Position numbers and translations under genes: made by a program
Source: Deltaproteobacteria bacterium
GTDB taxonomy: Bacteria; Desulfobacterota; Desulfuromonadia; Desulfuromonadales; Geopsychrobacteraceae
NCBI GenBank assembly: GCA_024280485.1
Contig: JAJRQB010000149.1
Location: forward strand, 1 to 42,413
Direction: 5' to 3'
Length of the DNA: 42,413 nucleotides
The notes under the pieces: generated by a model
What the model saw: only the letters and a program-made list of their open reading frames with translations
Told to the model about the DNA's origin: nothing
Database searches by the model: none
Part shown: in pieces, positions 7,371 to 16,367 of the stretch
Layout: every line of letters begins with the position of its first letter
Position numbering within the stretch: position 1 is the first letter of the stretch

Positions 7371-10300
7371 CTAACTGACTTCCTCACGTATCGCGCCGTC
7401 TATCTGGGCGAAGATCTCATCATCTGTGTAGTGTTTCAAATAAATCGCCCCGGTCGGGCACTTGGCGTTGCACAGGCCATCGCCCTTACAGAGAATCTCG
7501 TTGACCTTAGCCTTTTTGCCGTAGGGCGTCTCAACAAATTCAATGGCATCATAGCTACAGCAGGTAATACAGGCCCCGCAGGAGACGCAGTCATGGATGT
7601 TAACATCGCAGACAGAACCGGAGGCGGTGACGGTATCCCCTGAGAGGATACAAACCGCCCGGCCAGCCGCTCCGTAAGCCTGGCTGATCGTTTCGGTAAT
7701 ATGCTTCGGATACTGGGCGGTCCCGCACAAGAATACGCCGTCAGAACCGAAATCGACTGGCCGCAGCTTGACATGGGCTTCCTGGAAGAAGCCGTCCGGA
7801 TTCATCGAACACTTGTAAAAGCGGGCCATATCCTGCCCGGAATCAGACGGATTGACCGCCGCCGACAGGACAACAAGATCGGCTTCCAACTCGATCTTCT
7901 GCCCCAGCACCAGATCAGGGACCGTGACCTTCAAACGGCTGCCTGCGGCTTCGACCACCGCCTTGTTCTCCGGCTCGAAGCGGATGAACTTGATATCCTG
8001 GTTCGCCGCTTCGCGGTAGTAATCCTCTTTAAAGCCGTAGGTTCGCATATCGCGGAAGAGGATACTGATCTCCATCTCCGGGTTAATCTCCTTGAGCTTC
8101 AGGGCGTTCTTGACCGCCTGGCCACAACAAACGCGGCTACAGTAATTTTTATCTTCCTGCCGACAGCCGACACACTGGATCATCACCAGGTTCTGGGCGC
8201 TCTTGACTTTGTCGCTCTGCTGGACAATTTCAGCTTCGAGCTCCAGCTGGGTGACAACCTGCTCATTCTCACCATAAAGGTATTCAGTCGGCCGATGTTC
8301 CTGGCCGCCGGTGGCGACGATAACGATGCCGTGAACAATCTCCCGCACCCGCCCTGCGGCCTTGACGGTGGTGTGAAAATTACCGACATAACCGGTCACC
8401 TCATTGATGGTGCAATCGGTCAGAACCCGTAGCGAGGGATGCTGATAGACCTTGCGGATCAAGGTGTTCAAATGGTCCTGAACATCCATCCCTTCAAGGG
8501 TATAGTAGATGCGTCTGGCCATGCCGCCCAGATCGGAATCCTTCTCAAGCAGATAGACCTCAAAACCCTGCTCGGCCATACTCAGGGCGCTGGTCATCCC
8601 GGCAATACCGCCGCCGATCACCAGGGCTCTTTTGTCAACCGGCAGATCGAATTCCTGCAACGGCTGCAGGTGAGCAGCGCGAGCGACCGACATCCGAACG
8701 ATGTCCTTGGCCTTTTGGGTGGCATTCTCCTTCTCTTTCGAGTGAACCCAAGAGCAATGCTCACGGATATTGGCGAATTCGAAGAAGTATTGATTGAGCC
8801 CCGCCTCACGGCAGGTATCCCGGAACAGCGGTTCATGGGTTCTAGGTGTACAGGCCGCCAGGACCACCCGGTTGAGACCTTTTTCAACGATCTGGCGGGA
8901 GATCATATTGGCGTTTTCGGTGGAACAGGCAAACAGGTTCTCCCCGGCCCAAGACACATTCGGCAAGGTTGAGGCGTATTCGACCAGAGCCGGGATATCA
9001 ACGACCCGGCCAATATTGGCGCCACAGTGGCAGACCACCACCCCGATCTTCAACTCCTCTTCAGAGACATCCCGCTCTTCCGGATAGAGCCGCTCGCGGC
9101 TCAACTTATCACGCCGATAATTGAGCATCTGGCCGACCATGGCATCGGCGCCGCTGGCGGTGACCACTGCCTCGGGGATATCGAGAGGACCCTGAAAGGC
9201 ACCGCTCACAAAAACCCCTTTACGACTGGTCTCGATCGGGTTGACCGGATTGATTTTGCAAAAGCCGTGCTCATTGAGTTCGATATCGAAGGTCTTTGCT
9301 ATGCCTTCAACATCCTTGGGTGGATTCAGCCCTACCGACAACACCACCATATCGAACTCTTCTTCTTTAACCCCCTCATCCAAGGTCGAATAGCGGATGG
9401 TAACATTCTTGCTCTCTTCGATCTCCCGACCGACGCTCACATAGCTGCGGATAAAGCGGACATCGTCCAACTTCGCCGCGCGTTGATAGAATCGCTCGAA
9501 ATCCTTGCCGTAAGCACGGATATCATTATGGAAGATCGTGGCATCGACGTCGCTGTAGTGATCTTTGGTCAGGATCACCTGCTTCTGGGTGTAGGTACAG
9601 CAGACCGCGGAACAGTAGCTGTTGCCCCCTTCGATAACCTGCCGGGAGCCGACACACTGAATCCAGGCAATTTTTTTCGGTGTTTTCATGTCCGAAGGCC
9701 GCAGCACCTCACCCGCGTAGGGGCCGGTCGAGCAGAGGATTCGTTCGTAATCAAGGCTGGTGACGACATTCTCCATGACGCCATAGCCGAAATCAGTGCG
9801 CAGTTTCGGATCGAAGGTGTCGTACCCAGGGGAGAGTAGAATAGCTCCGACTTCGATCTCGACCTCTTCCGGCTTCTGTTTGAAATCGAAGGCGTTCGCC
9901 TTACAAACCCCGACGCAGATCTGACACTTCTCCTCCTTAAGGTAGAGACAGGTCTCCGGGTCTACATAGGTGACCAGAGGTTCGGCTTGAGAGAAGTAGA
10001 TATGGACCGATTTGTTCTGCGACAGGTTTTGATTAAAGGGATCAGGGATTTCGACCGGGCAGTAATCGACACAGAGGTTACAGCCGGTACATTTATTCTC
10101 GAGGATGTAGCGCGGTTTCTTGATCAGTTTAACCTTGAAATCACCCGCCTCACCCTTGACCTCCCCGACTTCGGTGTAAGTCATGATCTCAATATTGGGA
10201 TGGCGCGAGCACTCGATAAACTTGGGCGACTCGATGCACATCGAGCAGTCATTGGAGGGGAAGGTTTTGTCCAGCTGGGACATCTTGCCACCGAGTGATG

Positions 10301-10451
10301 GCGAATTATCAACCAGGAAAACCCGAAAGCCAGAATTGGCCATATCCAGAGCGCCCTGGATACCGCTGATCCCTCCACCAACAACCAGCACATCGCCCTT
10401 GCTGTCTGCGGAATCATCAATAATTTGTATTTCTACTGGGTTGTGCTCCAT
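7371..10451 (-). CDS. bamE: BamE: double HdrA-like flavoprotein of class II benzoyl-CoA reductase
   Basis: At 1026 residues this is a tandem HdrA-type protein. The first half (about 1-460) has an FAD-binding GGGISGIQGALDMANSG and ferredoxin ligands CTGCNLCVDYCP. The second half starts with the HdrA N-terminal cysteine domain (VVCHCGANIG, AACTPRTHEPLFRDTC, REHCSWVH), then a second FAD site (GGGIAGMTSALSMAEQG). It ends in two [4Fe-4S] motifs (CVSCGACITCCSYDAI and CKGDGLCNAKCP). HdrA proteins are flavin-based electron-bifurcating hubs. Here BamE is expected to receive electrons from BamF-I and feed BamD and BamC-B. It starts 15 bases after the bamD stop. No in-frame UGA is needed. Confidence 0.92.
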   Translation of the reverse strand: MEHNPVEIQIIDDSADSKGDVLVVGGGISGIQGALDMANSGFRVFLVDNSPSLGGKMSQLDKTFPSNDCSMCIESPKFIECSRHPNIEIMTYTEVGEVKGEAGDFKVKLIKKPRYILENKCTGCNLCVDYCPVEIPDPFNQNLSQNKSVHIYFSQAEPLVTYVDPETCLYLKEEKCQICVGVCKANAFDFKQKPEEVEIEVGAILLSPGYDTFDPKLRTDFGYGVMENVVTSLDYERILCSTGPYAGEVLRPSDMKTPKKIAWIQCVGSRQVIEGGNSYCSAVCCTYTQKQVILTKDHYSDVDATIFHNDIRAYGKDFERFYQRAAKLDDVRFIRSYVSVGREIEESKNVTIRYSTLDEGVKEEEFDMVVLSVGLNPPKDVEGIAKTFDIELNEHGFCKINPVNPIETSRKGVFVSGAFQGPLDIPEAVVTASGADAMVGQMLNYRRDKLSRERLYPEERDVSEEELKIGVVVCHCGANIGRVVDIPALVEYASTLPNVSWAGENLFACSTENANMISRQIVEKGLNRVVLAACTPRTHEPLFRDTCREAGLNQYFFEFANIREHCSWVHSKEKENATQKAKDIVRMSVARAAHLQPLQEFDLPVDKRALVIGGGIAGMTSALSMAEQGFEVYLLEKDSDLGGMARRIYYTLEGMDVQDHLNTLIRKVYQHPSLRVLTDCTINEVTGYVGNFHTTVKAAGRVREIVHGIVIVATGGQEHRPTEYLYGENEQVVTQLELEAEIVQQSDKVKSAQNLVMIQCVGCRQEDKNYCSRVCCGQAVKNALKLKEINPEMEISILFRDMRTYGFKEDYYREAANQDIKFIRFEPENKAVVEAAGSRLKVTVPDLVLGQKIELEADLVVLSAAVNPSDSGQDMARFYKCSMNPDGFFQEAHVKLRPVDFGSDGVFLCGTAQYPKHITETISQAYGAAGRAVCILSGDTVTASGSVCDVNIHDCVSCGACITCCSYDAIEFVETPYGKKAKVNEILCKGDGLCNAKCPTGAIYLKHYTDDEIFAQIDGAIREEVS

Positions 10452-10466
10452 GACTTTGTCCTTTAT

Positions 10467-11615
10467 CTAAAGCACGGCCTGAATGATTTCGGTGATATCC
10501 TTGATCTCCAGGACACCCTCATCCAGGCCCAGGCAGCTATCTGTGAAATTTGTGATGCAATAAGGACAGGATGTCACCAGAACCTCGGCGCCGACATCAA
10601 CCGCCTGCTGCACGCGCAGATCGGAGAAGCGTTCTTCCTTGGGCGTCTCCACCCAGATCCTGCCACCACCCCCGCCACAGCAGAGACTCTTCTCCCGAGA
10701 ATCGGCCATCTCACTCAACTGAAGACCAGGAACGTTCTGCAGCAGCTCGCGTGGTTCATCATAAATGTCGTTATGACGGCCCAGATAACAGGGATCGTGG
10801 TAGGTCACTTTTTTGGCGTACTCGTTTTTGAACTCAAGTCGACCTTCGTTCACCAGCTCGTTAATGTACTCGGAGATGAAGACCACTTCAAAGTTGACCA
10901 TGAACTCGGGATATTCGTTTTTGAAGCTGTGATAACAATGCGGAGAAGAGACCAGAACTTTCTTCACGCCATTATCGATAAAGGCTTTGATGTTCTCCTT
11001 GGCGAGGCGCTTGAACAGATCTTCGTTGCCGGTCTTGCGGATACTCTCCCCGCAGCAGCTCTCCCTTGAACCTAGAATTCCGAAGTCGACTCCGGCCTTA
11101 TTCAGGATGTCCGCGGTAGCAGCGGCGACCTCTCTCATTCTGGGGTCGTAGCTTAGGTAACATCCTGTAAAATAAAGAACTTCCATCCCTTCGGAATAGT
11201 TCTTAACCGCTAAGCCCTTGGCCCATTCTGCCCGTTTGTCACGATCTCCACCCAGAGAATTACCCTCTGAGGTCAGGCTGGCCACAACATTCTGGATCGG
11301 GGCGATGTTGCCCGGATAGACGTCATATTCGGCACCGAGCTTGCGCAGTGCAACCCCGGCAGTAATCTGATCTACTCCCCGCGGGCAGTTGTCGACGCAG
11401 CTCTTACAGGTGGTACAACGCCACATCTCTTCCTGGTCGATCTCGGTCAAACCGAAAGTCGCCTGACGAATCAGTTTCCGCATGCTGAAATCCCGCACCC
11501 GGTTCCAGGGACAGACGACATCGCACTTGCCACACTGGTAGCAGTACTTGAACGAATCGCCGCCGTTCTCTTTTATGACCTCAATAATTTCTTTTTCGGG
11601 GGCTACAGTTTCCAC
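10467..11615 (-). CDS. bamD: BamD: HdrD/GlpC-like iron-sulfur protein
   Basis: This 382-residue protein has two N-terminal [4Fe-4S] motifs (C25, C28, C31, C35 in CYQCGKCDVVC; C67, C70, C73, C77 in CTTCKSCVDNC) and two CCG-type domains (CCGESIRKTG and CCGGGGGRIW). This is the arrangement of HdrD or fused HdrC-HdrB, where CCG domains bind a noncubane cluster. In the Bam complex it connects BamE to the catalytic BamBC pair. A 166-base gap holding a full REP-like element separates it from bamC. Confidence 0.92.
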   Translation of the reverse strand: METVAPEKEIIEVIKENGGDSFKYCYQCGKCDVVCPWNRVRDFSMRKLIRQATFGLTEIDQEEMWRCTTCKSCVDNCPRGVDQITAGVALRKLGAEYDVYPGNIAPIQNVVASLTSEGNSLGGDRDKRAEWAKGLAVKNYSEGMEVLYFTGCYLSYDPRMREVAAATADILNKAGVDFGILGSRESCCGESIRKTGNEDLFKRLAKENIKAFIDNGVKKVLVSSPHCYHSFKNEYPEFMVNFEVVFISEYINELVNEGRLEFKNEYAKKVTYHDPCYLGRHNDIYDEPRELLQNVPGLQLSEMADSREKSLCCGGGGGRIWVETPKEERFSDLRVQQAVDVGAEVLVTSCPYCITNFTDSCLGLDEGVLEIKDITEIIQAVL

Positions 11616-11667
11616 GAGACCACCTATTCTTTTTGAGTAACCTAGTTTGCACCTCTACCCCAAAAGT

Positions 11668-11767
11668 CCCCTCTCCCTTAAGGAGAGGGCCAGGGTGAGG
11701 GGGGGGGACAGTCGAAAACGCATCCCCTCATCCGACCTCCGGCCACCTTCTCCCTCAGGGAGAAGGG
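11668..11767. repeat. Two-arm REP-like element between bamC and bamD
   Basis: The left palindrome (CCTCTCC-TTAA-GGAGAGG) continues into CCAGGGTGAGGGGG. A variable spacer follows, then CCCCTCATCC and the right palindrome CTTCTCCCTCAGGGAGAAG. The same 100-base design recurs at 29951, 31292 and 34139. Such elements can stabilise or attenuate mRNA within operons. Here it lies between two subunit genes that should be made together. Confidence 0.85.
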
Positions 11768-11781
11768 TCAAAGCTGTATAA

Positions 11782-12324
11782 TCAACCCTTGCTTTTTGAA
11801 ATCTGCGCGACGATATCAGCGACTTTATCTATGCCATGCTTATTGACCAAAGCCTCCAGACCGGTTTCGACCTCGCCTGGCGTCACTTCTTCCTCGATAA
11901 TTTCCTCTTCCCGCTCTTCGTAAGTCAAGGCGTCAACCATGCACCACTTCACGCACAAGGGCTCATCTTCGCCTTCACACATATCGCATTTCAGCGGCAG
12001 GCCGGAATCTGGCTCTTTGAACAGATCACGAGAAGGGCAGGAGGCACGGCAAAAGGTGCACTCATCATATTCCTTACCGTCGATTATGTACTTGTCTCGT
12101 CCCGCACATTCGGCGACCACGTAATCGCCCGCGTAGACCGGAACATAGACGTCTCTGATCGGCTCACGCGTCACCCGGATCCGTGATCTCGCCGGATTAT
12201 TGCTGCTATATTTCGGCATGGCGTGAAAGGCGGAGCAGATAACCTCACAGGCCCGGCACCCATTACATTTATCGATATCAATCTTTATCGACTTGATCGT
12301 TTTGATTTTTTTATTCGTCGTCAC
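11782..12324 (-). CDS. bamC: BamC: electron-transfer iron-sulfur protein of the BamBC core
   Basis: This 180-residue ferredoxin-like protein resembles the small subunit of AOR-type oxidoreductases. It has C20, C23, C26 and C30 in CNGCRACEVIC, then CTFCRASCPS, CDMCEGEDEPLC and VKWCMVDAL, enough for about three [4Fe-4S] clusters. It forms the catalytic heteromer with BamB and carries electrons to the tungsten site. It begins 3 bases after the bamB stop, so the two are translationally coupled. A short acidic C-terminal extension (residues 140-180) has no obvious motif. Confidence 0.92.
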   Translation of the reverse strand: MTTNKKIKTIKSIKIDIDKCNGCRACEVICSAFHAMPKYSSNNPARSRIRVTREPIRDVYVPVYAGDYVVAECAGRDKYIIDGKEYDECTFCRASCPSRDLFKEPDSGLPLKCDMCEGEDEPLCVKWCMVDALTYEEREEEIIEEEVTPGEVETGLEALVNKHGIDKVADIVAQISKSKG

Positions 12325-12327
12325 GGT

Positions 12328-14322
12328 TCAGGCCTCCACTTTATTTTCAACCGAAGCATCTTCAACGTCGCTCAAGATCCCCCGCTCGATGAAGACATCG
12401 CTCACGTAATCAAGACCCAATTCATGCAAGGACTCTTTGGTCGGAATCCCATCGTTGTTCCACCCTTTGAGCTTGTAGTAGGCATCCAGCAACTGCTCCT
12501 CAAGCTCGGGGAATCGTTTCTTCCAGTGATTCGCAGGCGGCTTCTCGTCTTTGCGACGCATCCCTCTGCTGATATTGACCGCCCTGACTAAAGTCCGGTA
12601 ACGCTTGGCCGCTTGAGTAAGTTTGGCTTGATCCATCTCAATTCCAGCTCCGGCCGAGATAAATTTGGGGTAATTGTGAATATGGTAGGGCGGCTTCAAG
12701 GGGAAGGATGACAAGCCTGCACACTGACCGAGAGCGTCATCGATATAGTGCATGGTCTCTTGCCAATCGACGATGTCGCAGGACATTTCGACCGTTGGAT
12801 AATAGGGATTTGCGTTATCCCCACGGAATTCCCAATCGAGCAGAATCTGCTTGAACTTTTCATCTGGAACCTGGATCCAATCCGAGACAAAGGCTTCGCG
12901 CTCCTCTTTGGTTGCAAAGGGTGCCTGCGGGAACTGCCCCTCAATCTGGGTAATGTTCATCTTCTCACCGGTCGCATACATCAGGAAATAAACCGGATTC
13001 AGCATCGACAGCTTTAACGGCAACTGTTCAGTCTTCTTGATATTGTTATGCGCATAGGCATCTGCGCCATTGCCAATTTTTTTGGCCGCCCAATGGGTGC
13101 CATCAGCGAGGATGTCGCCGATCCCTTCGCGCCGGACGATTTTATCGAGCAGATAGAAAAAGCGCCCTTCGCTATCTTCCGGCATCTCGGGAAAGTCTGC
13201 GGCGGTCAAGATGTCGTTTTCTAAAAGTTCGAGGGCAAACGCCATAACCTGCGGACAGGAAAATCCGTCGACGCCATATTCAGTGGCCTTCTGAGCGATC
13301 CTTAAACCAAAATCCAGATCAGAGAAAGCACCCATAGTGTAGGTTAGCTTGGTAAAGCACTTCATCATGTAGGTCGGCAGCCCCGGCATGGAGATCGTCG
13401 CGCCGCATTCCATTGGGCAGTTAAAGCAACTGACCAGCCGGGTGCGGGCATTTTCCAGGGTTTCCGTCCACTCTTTTTCGATCTTTTCGTTCCAGTAATC
13501 TCTTTTGCGTTCTCGTGAGTTCCCCCACATGAAATTCTCGGTGTGCCACTTTTCGTCGTGAACCTTCATCCCTTGCGGAGAACCAAGGCCAGCCAGAATC
13601 GGCATGACGCCAGGGATCGGATTGCCTTCACGATGTTTGATATAATCCAGCCCCTCGCCACAGAGCTCGATATATTCTGCCGGCGGTGCAACATTTATAT
13701 CCTTGGTGCCGCGCACTACAATCGCCTTGACCCCTTTGTCGCCCATAACCGCGCCGATGCCACCACGACTGGCACTCGACCGGCCCTGCTCGATAGACGC
13801 GTAAAAGACCCGGTTTTCACCAGCCATGCCGATCGCTGCTACCTGGATTTTCGGATCGTTCAACTCCTGCTTGAGAAGTTCGGCGGTTTCAATCGCGCCC
13901 TTGCCTTTTAAATGAGCGGCGTCGCGGATTTCAACTTTGTCATCGTGCACAAACAGATAAACCAGCTCGGGCGACTTGCCACTGAGGATAATCTTGTCAT
14001 AACCGGCATATTTCAATTCCGGAGCCCAAAAGCCACCCATCATCGAAAACGCCATCAATTCGGTCTGAGGTGAAATGGTCGAGACAATGGTCCGGTTGCA
14101 ACCGGTTGCAGGCGTACCGCACAACAGGCCGGTACCGAAGATCAGAAGATTATCCGGCGAAAAAGGCTCAGTCTCAGGCGGGACCCTGTCCCACATGATC
14201 TTGGTATTCGTCCCTAGCCCACCGAGATAAAGTTCAGTGTCTCTAGGATCAGTGGCAACCTTCTCAATATTTCCCCGGGTGAGATCGATTTCTAAATTAA
14301 TCCCTGTCTCTGCGTACCTCAT
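12328..14322 (-). CDS. bamB: BamB: tungsten-containing catalytic subunit of class II benzoyl-CoA reductase
   Basis: This is the active-site subunit (664 residues) of the aldehyde:ferredoxin oxidoreductase family. It reduces benzoyl-CoA to cyclohexa-1,5-diene-1-carbonyl-CoA without ATP at a W-bis-metallopterin. The N-terminal AOR domain (residues 1-210) contains GGLGTNTKIMWDRVPP and GRSSASRGGIGAVMGDKGVKA, which are pterin-binding segments. The [4Fe-4S] ligands are C299, C302 and C306 (CFNCPMEC), with C534 (GQCAGLSSF) as the distal fourth. C356 in GFSCPQ is a candidate metal ligand (inference). AOR aldehyde oxidases are shorter, about 600 residues. The first gene of bamBCDEFGHI, it is preceded by a GC palindrome. 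Confidence 0.95.
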   Translation of the reverse strand: MRYAETGINLEIDLTRGNIEKVATDPRDTELYLGGLGTNTKIMWDRVPPETEPFSPDNLLIFGTGLLCGTPATGCNRTIVSTISPQTELMAFSMMGGFWAPELKYAGYDKIILSGKSPELVYLFVHDDKVEIRDAAHLKGKGAIETAELLKQELNDPKIQVAAIGMAGENRVFYASIEQGRSSASRGGIGAVMGDKGVKAIVVRGTKDINVAPPAEYIELCGEGLDYIKHREGNPIPGVMPILAGLGSPQGMKVHDEKWHTENFMWGNSRERKRDYWNEKIEKEWTETLENARTRLVSCFNCPMECGATISMPGLPTYMMKCFTKLTYTMGAFSDLDFGLRIAQKATEYGVDGFSCPQVMAFALELLENDILTAADFPEMPEDSEGRFFYLLDKIVRREGIGDILADGTHWAAKKIGNGADAYAHNNIKKTEQLPLKLSMLNPVYFLMYATGEKMNITQIEGQFPQAPFATKEEREAFVSDWIQVPDEKFKQILLDWEFRGDNANPYYPTVEMSCDIVDWQETMHYIDDALGQCAGLSSFPLKPPYHIHNYPKFISAGAGIEMDQAKLTQAAKRYRTLVRAVNISRGMRRKDEKPPANHWKKRFPELEEQLLDAYYKLKGWNNDGIPTKESLHELGLDYVSDVFIERGILSDVEDASVENKVEA

Positions 14323-14340
14323 TTTTGACCCCTTTTAAGT

Positions 14341-14354
14341 GAGCCGCGCGGCTC
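14341..14354. promoter_or_regulatory. Perfect 14-bp GC palindrome just upstream of bamB
   Basis: GAGCCGCGCGGCTC lies 19 bases upstream of the bamB start. It could be an operator or a leader hairpin close to the ribosome binding site (AAAAGGGG). No regulator is identified for it. Confidence 0.4.
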
Positions 14355-14408
14355 TTTCTGCTGCCATCTTTCGTTGGGCAGATTGGCATCAATCACGTAT
14401 TAGTGTAT

Positions 14409-14437
14409 AAAGGTACTTCAATACTATTTTAGCGTCA
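14409..14437 (-). promoter_or_regulatory. Weak candidate promoter region of the bam operon
   Basis: On the bamB strand a good -35 hexamer (TTGACG) is followed by an AT-rich stretch. At standard spacing only a poor -10 (TACCTT) is found, while TATACA lies 23 bases away. No -24/-12 element is seen. An activator-dependent promoter is therefore possible. Placement is tentative. Confidence 0.25.
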
Positions 14438-14460
14438 AGGAAATATATCAGAAACATCTC

Positions 14461-14586
14461 GTGCCCCAATTCATTGCACAGGGATATGCTCTGAAAGTGA
14501 CCCCCACTCATTCCAGGCTGGACGCAAAAACAGTGGTTGAGGCATATTGGCAAAAACCGAACCGGCTTCTTACCTGGCTGAAATGA
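14461..14586 (+). CDS. Candidate small protein upstream of fdhD-like gene
   Basis: A GTG-started frame of 41 codons ends 12 bases before the fdhD-like gene. It reads MPQFIAQGYALKV in its first part and is rich in ordinary residues, but no strong ribosome binding site precedes it and no family is recognised. It may be a leader peptide, a gene remnant, or noise. Confidence 0.2.
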   Translation: MPQFIAQGYALKVTPTHSRLDAKTVVEAYWQKPNRLLTWLK

Positions 14587-14598
14587 TGGAGAAATCAG

Positions 14599-15360
14599 AT
14601 GACAGAGATCATCACGATCGATAAAGGCGCATGCAGCACTGGAGAACGGGAATTAGTGGCTGAATATCCGTTGAAACTGGTGGTTGATGATCGTGAACTG
14701 ACAACCCTGATCGCCTCCCCTCATCAGCTGGATTATCTGGTGACTGGTTTTCTGCGGCTGCAGGGCCTGATTGAAACCAAGGAAGACCTGCTGCTGATGG
14801 GGATCTGTAAGAATGATGGCGAGGCTCAGGTACGCATTCGTGGAGACTTACCCGAGCAACTGCGCCCGGTACTGACCAGCGGTTGCGGTGGTGGCATCTC
14901 CTTCAACCTGCCGAGCGCAACAACCGTTGCGCCATCCGCAGTGCGTTACAGCTTTGTTCAAATGCAACAGGCAATGGCACAGTTGAATCAACTGGCCGAA
15001 GCCTACAGCATTCACGGCGGCATCCATTCAGCAGGAATCAGTGATGGCGAGAAGATTCTGCTCCACGCTGAAGATCTCGGCCGACATAACACTCTCGACC
15101 GTATTGCCGGTGAAGCACTTCAGAAAGGGATCGACCTCCAGGGTCGCCTGCTGGTGACCTCGGGACGGATCTCATCGGAAATGGCGGGCAAGTCGAGTCA
15201 ACTCGGAATTGCAGTGCTGGCATCACGTACCTCACCGACCGACATGGCCGTTCAGCTTTGTGAACAAGCGGGCATGACCATGGTGGGCTATCTGCGTGGC
15301 GAACGCTGTGAAGTCTACTGCCACCCGGAACGTCTGAACATTGGCGAAAATCACGGCTAG
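14599..15360 (+). CDS. fdhD: FdhD-like sulfurtransferase
   Basis: This 253-residue protein is of the FdhD family, which in E. coli transfers sulfur to the bis-MGD cofactor of formate dehydrogenase. Family hallmarks are GFLRLQGLI, SGCGGGISF, HSAGISDGE, EDLGRHNTLDRI and TSGRISSEMAGK. The usual CxxC of the mobile loop is reduced here to a single cysteine (CGGG), so the persulfide relay may differ. It has a GGAGAAATCAG ribosome binding site before the ATG. Its position divergent from bamB suggests a role in maturing the tungsten-pterin cofactor of BamB rather than a formate dehydrogenase, none of which is seen here; that is inference. Confidence 0.88.
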   Translation: MTEIITIDKGACSTGERELVAEYPLKLVVDDRELTTLIASPHQLDYLVTGFLRLQGLIETKEDLLLMGICKNDGEAQVRIRGDLPEQLRPVLTSGCGGGISFNLPSATTVAPSAVRYSFVQMQQAMAQLNQLAEAYSIHGGIHSAGISDGEKILLHAEDLGRHNTLDRIAGEALQKGIDLQGRLLVTSGRISSEMAGKSSQLGIAVLASRTSPTDMAVQLCEQAGMTMVGYLRGERCEVYCHPERLNIGENHG

Positions 15361-15463
15361 CAACCTCCAAGGAAAGGGCTTGTTTGCCACAGGTCTTTCA
15401 TGGTACCAGATTACCAATATTGTAAATTCAAGTGCCCTCGCAAAGCATCAATTGGACATGGAT

Positions 15464-15916
15464 ATGACAGATCAAGTCAGCATTCGCAACGCCACCCTCG
15501 CCGACTTTAATGCCGTACTCGGTTTGGATACTGTCGGCGTTCCGGAAGAGAAACCCGCCTATTGGAACGAAATTTTTAACCGCTATGTAACAATTGGCAG
15601 GGATGATGGTTTTTTTCTCGTCGCCGAAATAAACAACGAGGTCATCGGTTTTATCATCGCTGAAGTCCGCGCCTGGGAATTTGGCTCATCGCCGTGCGGT
15701 TGGGTCTTTGCTCTAAGCGTGTCACCGACAGCCCGGGAAATCGGGGTCGGCCAACTCATGCTGAAAGAGATCTGTCTGCGCTTGAAAAAGATTGGTGTTA
15801 CGACCGTACGAACGATGGTCGACCGGGATAATAAACTGACACTGTCGTTTTTCCGTAGTCAGGGCTTGCGAACCGGACGCTATATCGAACTCGAAAAATC
15901 GATTGATGACATCTAA
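15464..15916 (+). CDS. GNAT-family N-acetyltransferase
   Basis: A protein of about 150 residues with the GNAT fold. It has VSIRNATLADFNAV at the N-terminus, a central ALSVSPTAREIGVGQLML segment that corresponds to the acetyl-CoA loop (R-x-x-G-x-G/A with a divergent EIGVGQ), and the late FFRSQGLRTGRYIELEK motif. The frame is open back to 15341, but the family begins at about residue 45 of that frame. The ATG at 15464 (or 15458) with GGA 7 bases upstream is preferred. The substrate is unknown; ribosomal-protein RimI-like or small-molecule acetylation are both possible. It lies 27 bases upstream of the Rrf2 gene. Confidence 0.75.
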   Translation: MTDQVSIRNATLADFNAVLGLDTVGVPEEKPAYWNEIFNRYVTIGRDDGFFLVAEINNEVIGFIIAEVRAWEFGSSPCGWVFALSVSPTAREIGVGQLMLKEICLRLKKIGVTTVRTMVDRDNKLTLSFFRSQGLRTGRYIELEKSIDDI

Positions 15917-15943
15917 CCCGAATTTCTCATCTTGGATTTTACT

Positions 15944-16363
15944 ATGAAATTGCATAAGGCAAGCCTGTTTGGCCTCTATGCTGTCCTCGAACTGGCCAGT
16001 GACCCTGAGCGGCAACTCTCAACCATCGATATCGCTGACAAGTACGGAATTTCCACTCACCACCTGGCCAAAGTCCTGCGCACCCTCGTGCGCTCGGGAC
16101 TTGTGCAAGCGGTGCGTGGTGTCGGCGGCGGGTATCGTTTCGTCGGAACACCCAATCGCACGACACTGCTTGATGTCATCGAGCTGTTTGAAGTTCTGGA
16201 ATCTGAACTCGATGCGCCAATCCCCAGTGGTCAGGCCGGCGAAGCCATCATCGCGGAGTTGCAAAGCATCACCCAGGAAATCGACGAGCTCACCAAAGCG
16301 GTTCTGGACACAACAACTCTGGAAACAGCCCTCAATAGTTCACGCCTACGCGTCAAACCATGA
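15944..16363 (+). CDS. Rrf2-family transcriptional regulator without cysteines
   Basis: This 139-residue winged-helix regulator starts MKLHKASLFGLYAVLELAS. It has the Rrf2 recognition segment YGISTHHLAKVLRTLVRSG and the wing motif GVGGGYRFVGTPNRTTLLDVIE. Iron-sulfur-binding relatives such as IscR and NsrR carry three cysteines, but this protein has none, so it must sense something else or act constitutively. The ATG at 15944 is chosen because TTGGA lies just upstream and the family starts there. It may regulate itself and the GNAT gene. Confidence 0.85.
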   Translation: MKLHKASLFGLYAVLELASDPERQLSTIDIADKYGISTHHLAKVLRTLVRSGLVQAVRGVGGGYRFVGTPNRTTLLDVIELFEVLESELDAPIPSGQAGEAIIAELQSITQEIDELTKAVLDTTTLETALNSSRLRVKP

Positions 16364-16367
16364 AGGC

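Noticed and set aside
7701-9839. Long plus-strand ORFs (177-270 codons) opposite bamE
   Set aside because: They are shadows of the bamE reading frame, with biased composition and no family motifs.
14449-14490. A -24/-12 promoter for bamB around GGGGCACGAGATG
   Set aside because: The GG-N10-GC spacing is not met on the bamB strand, unlike the clear element at glnK.
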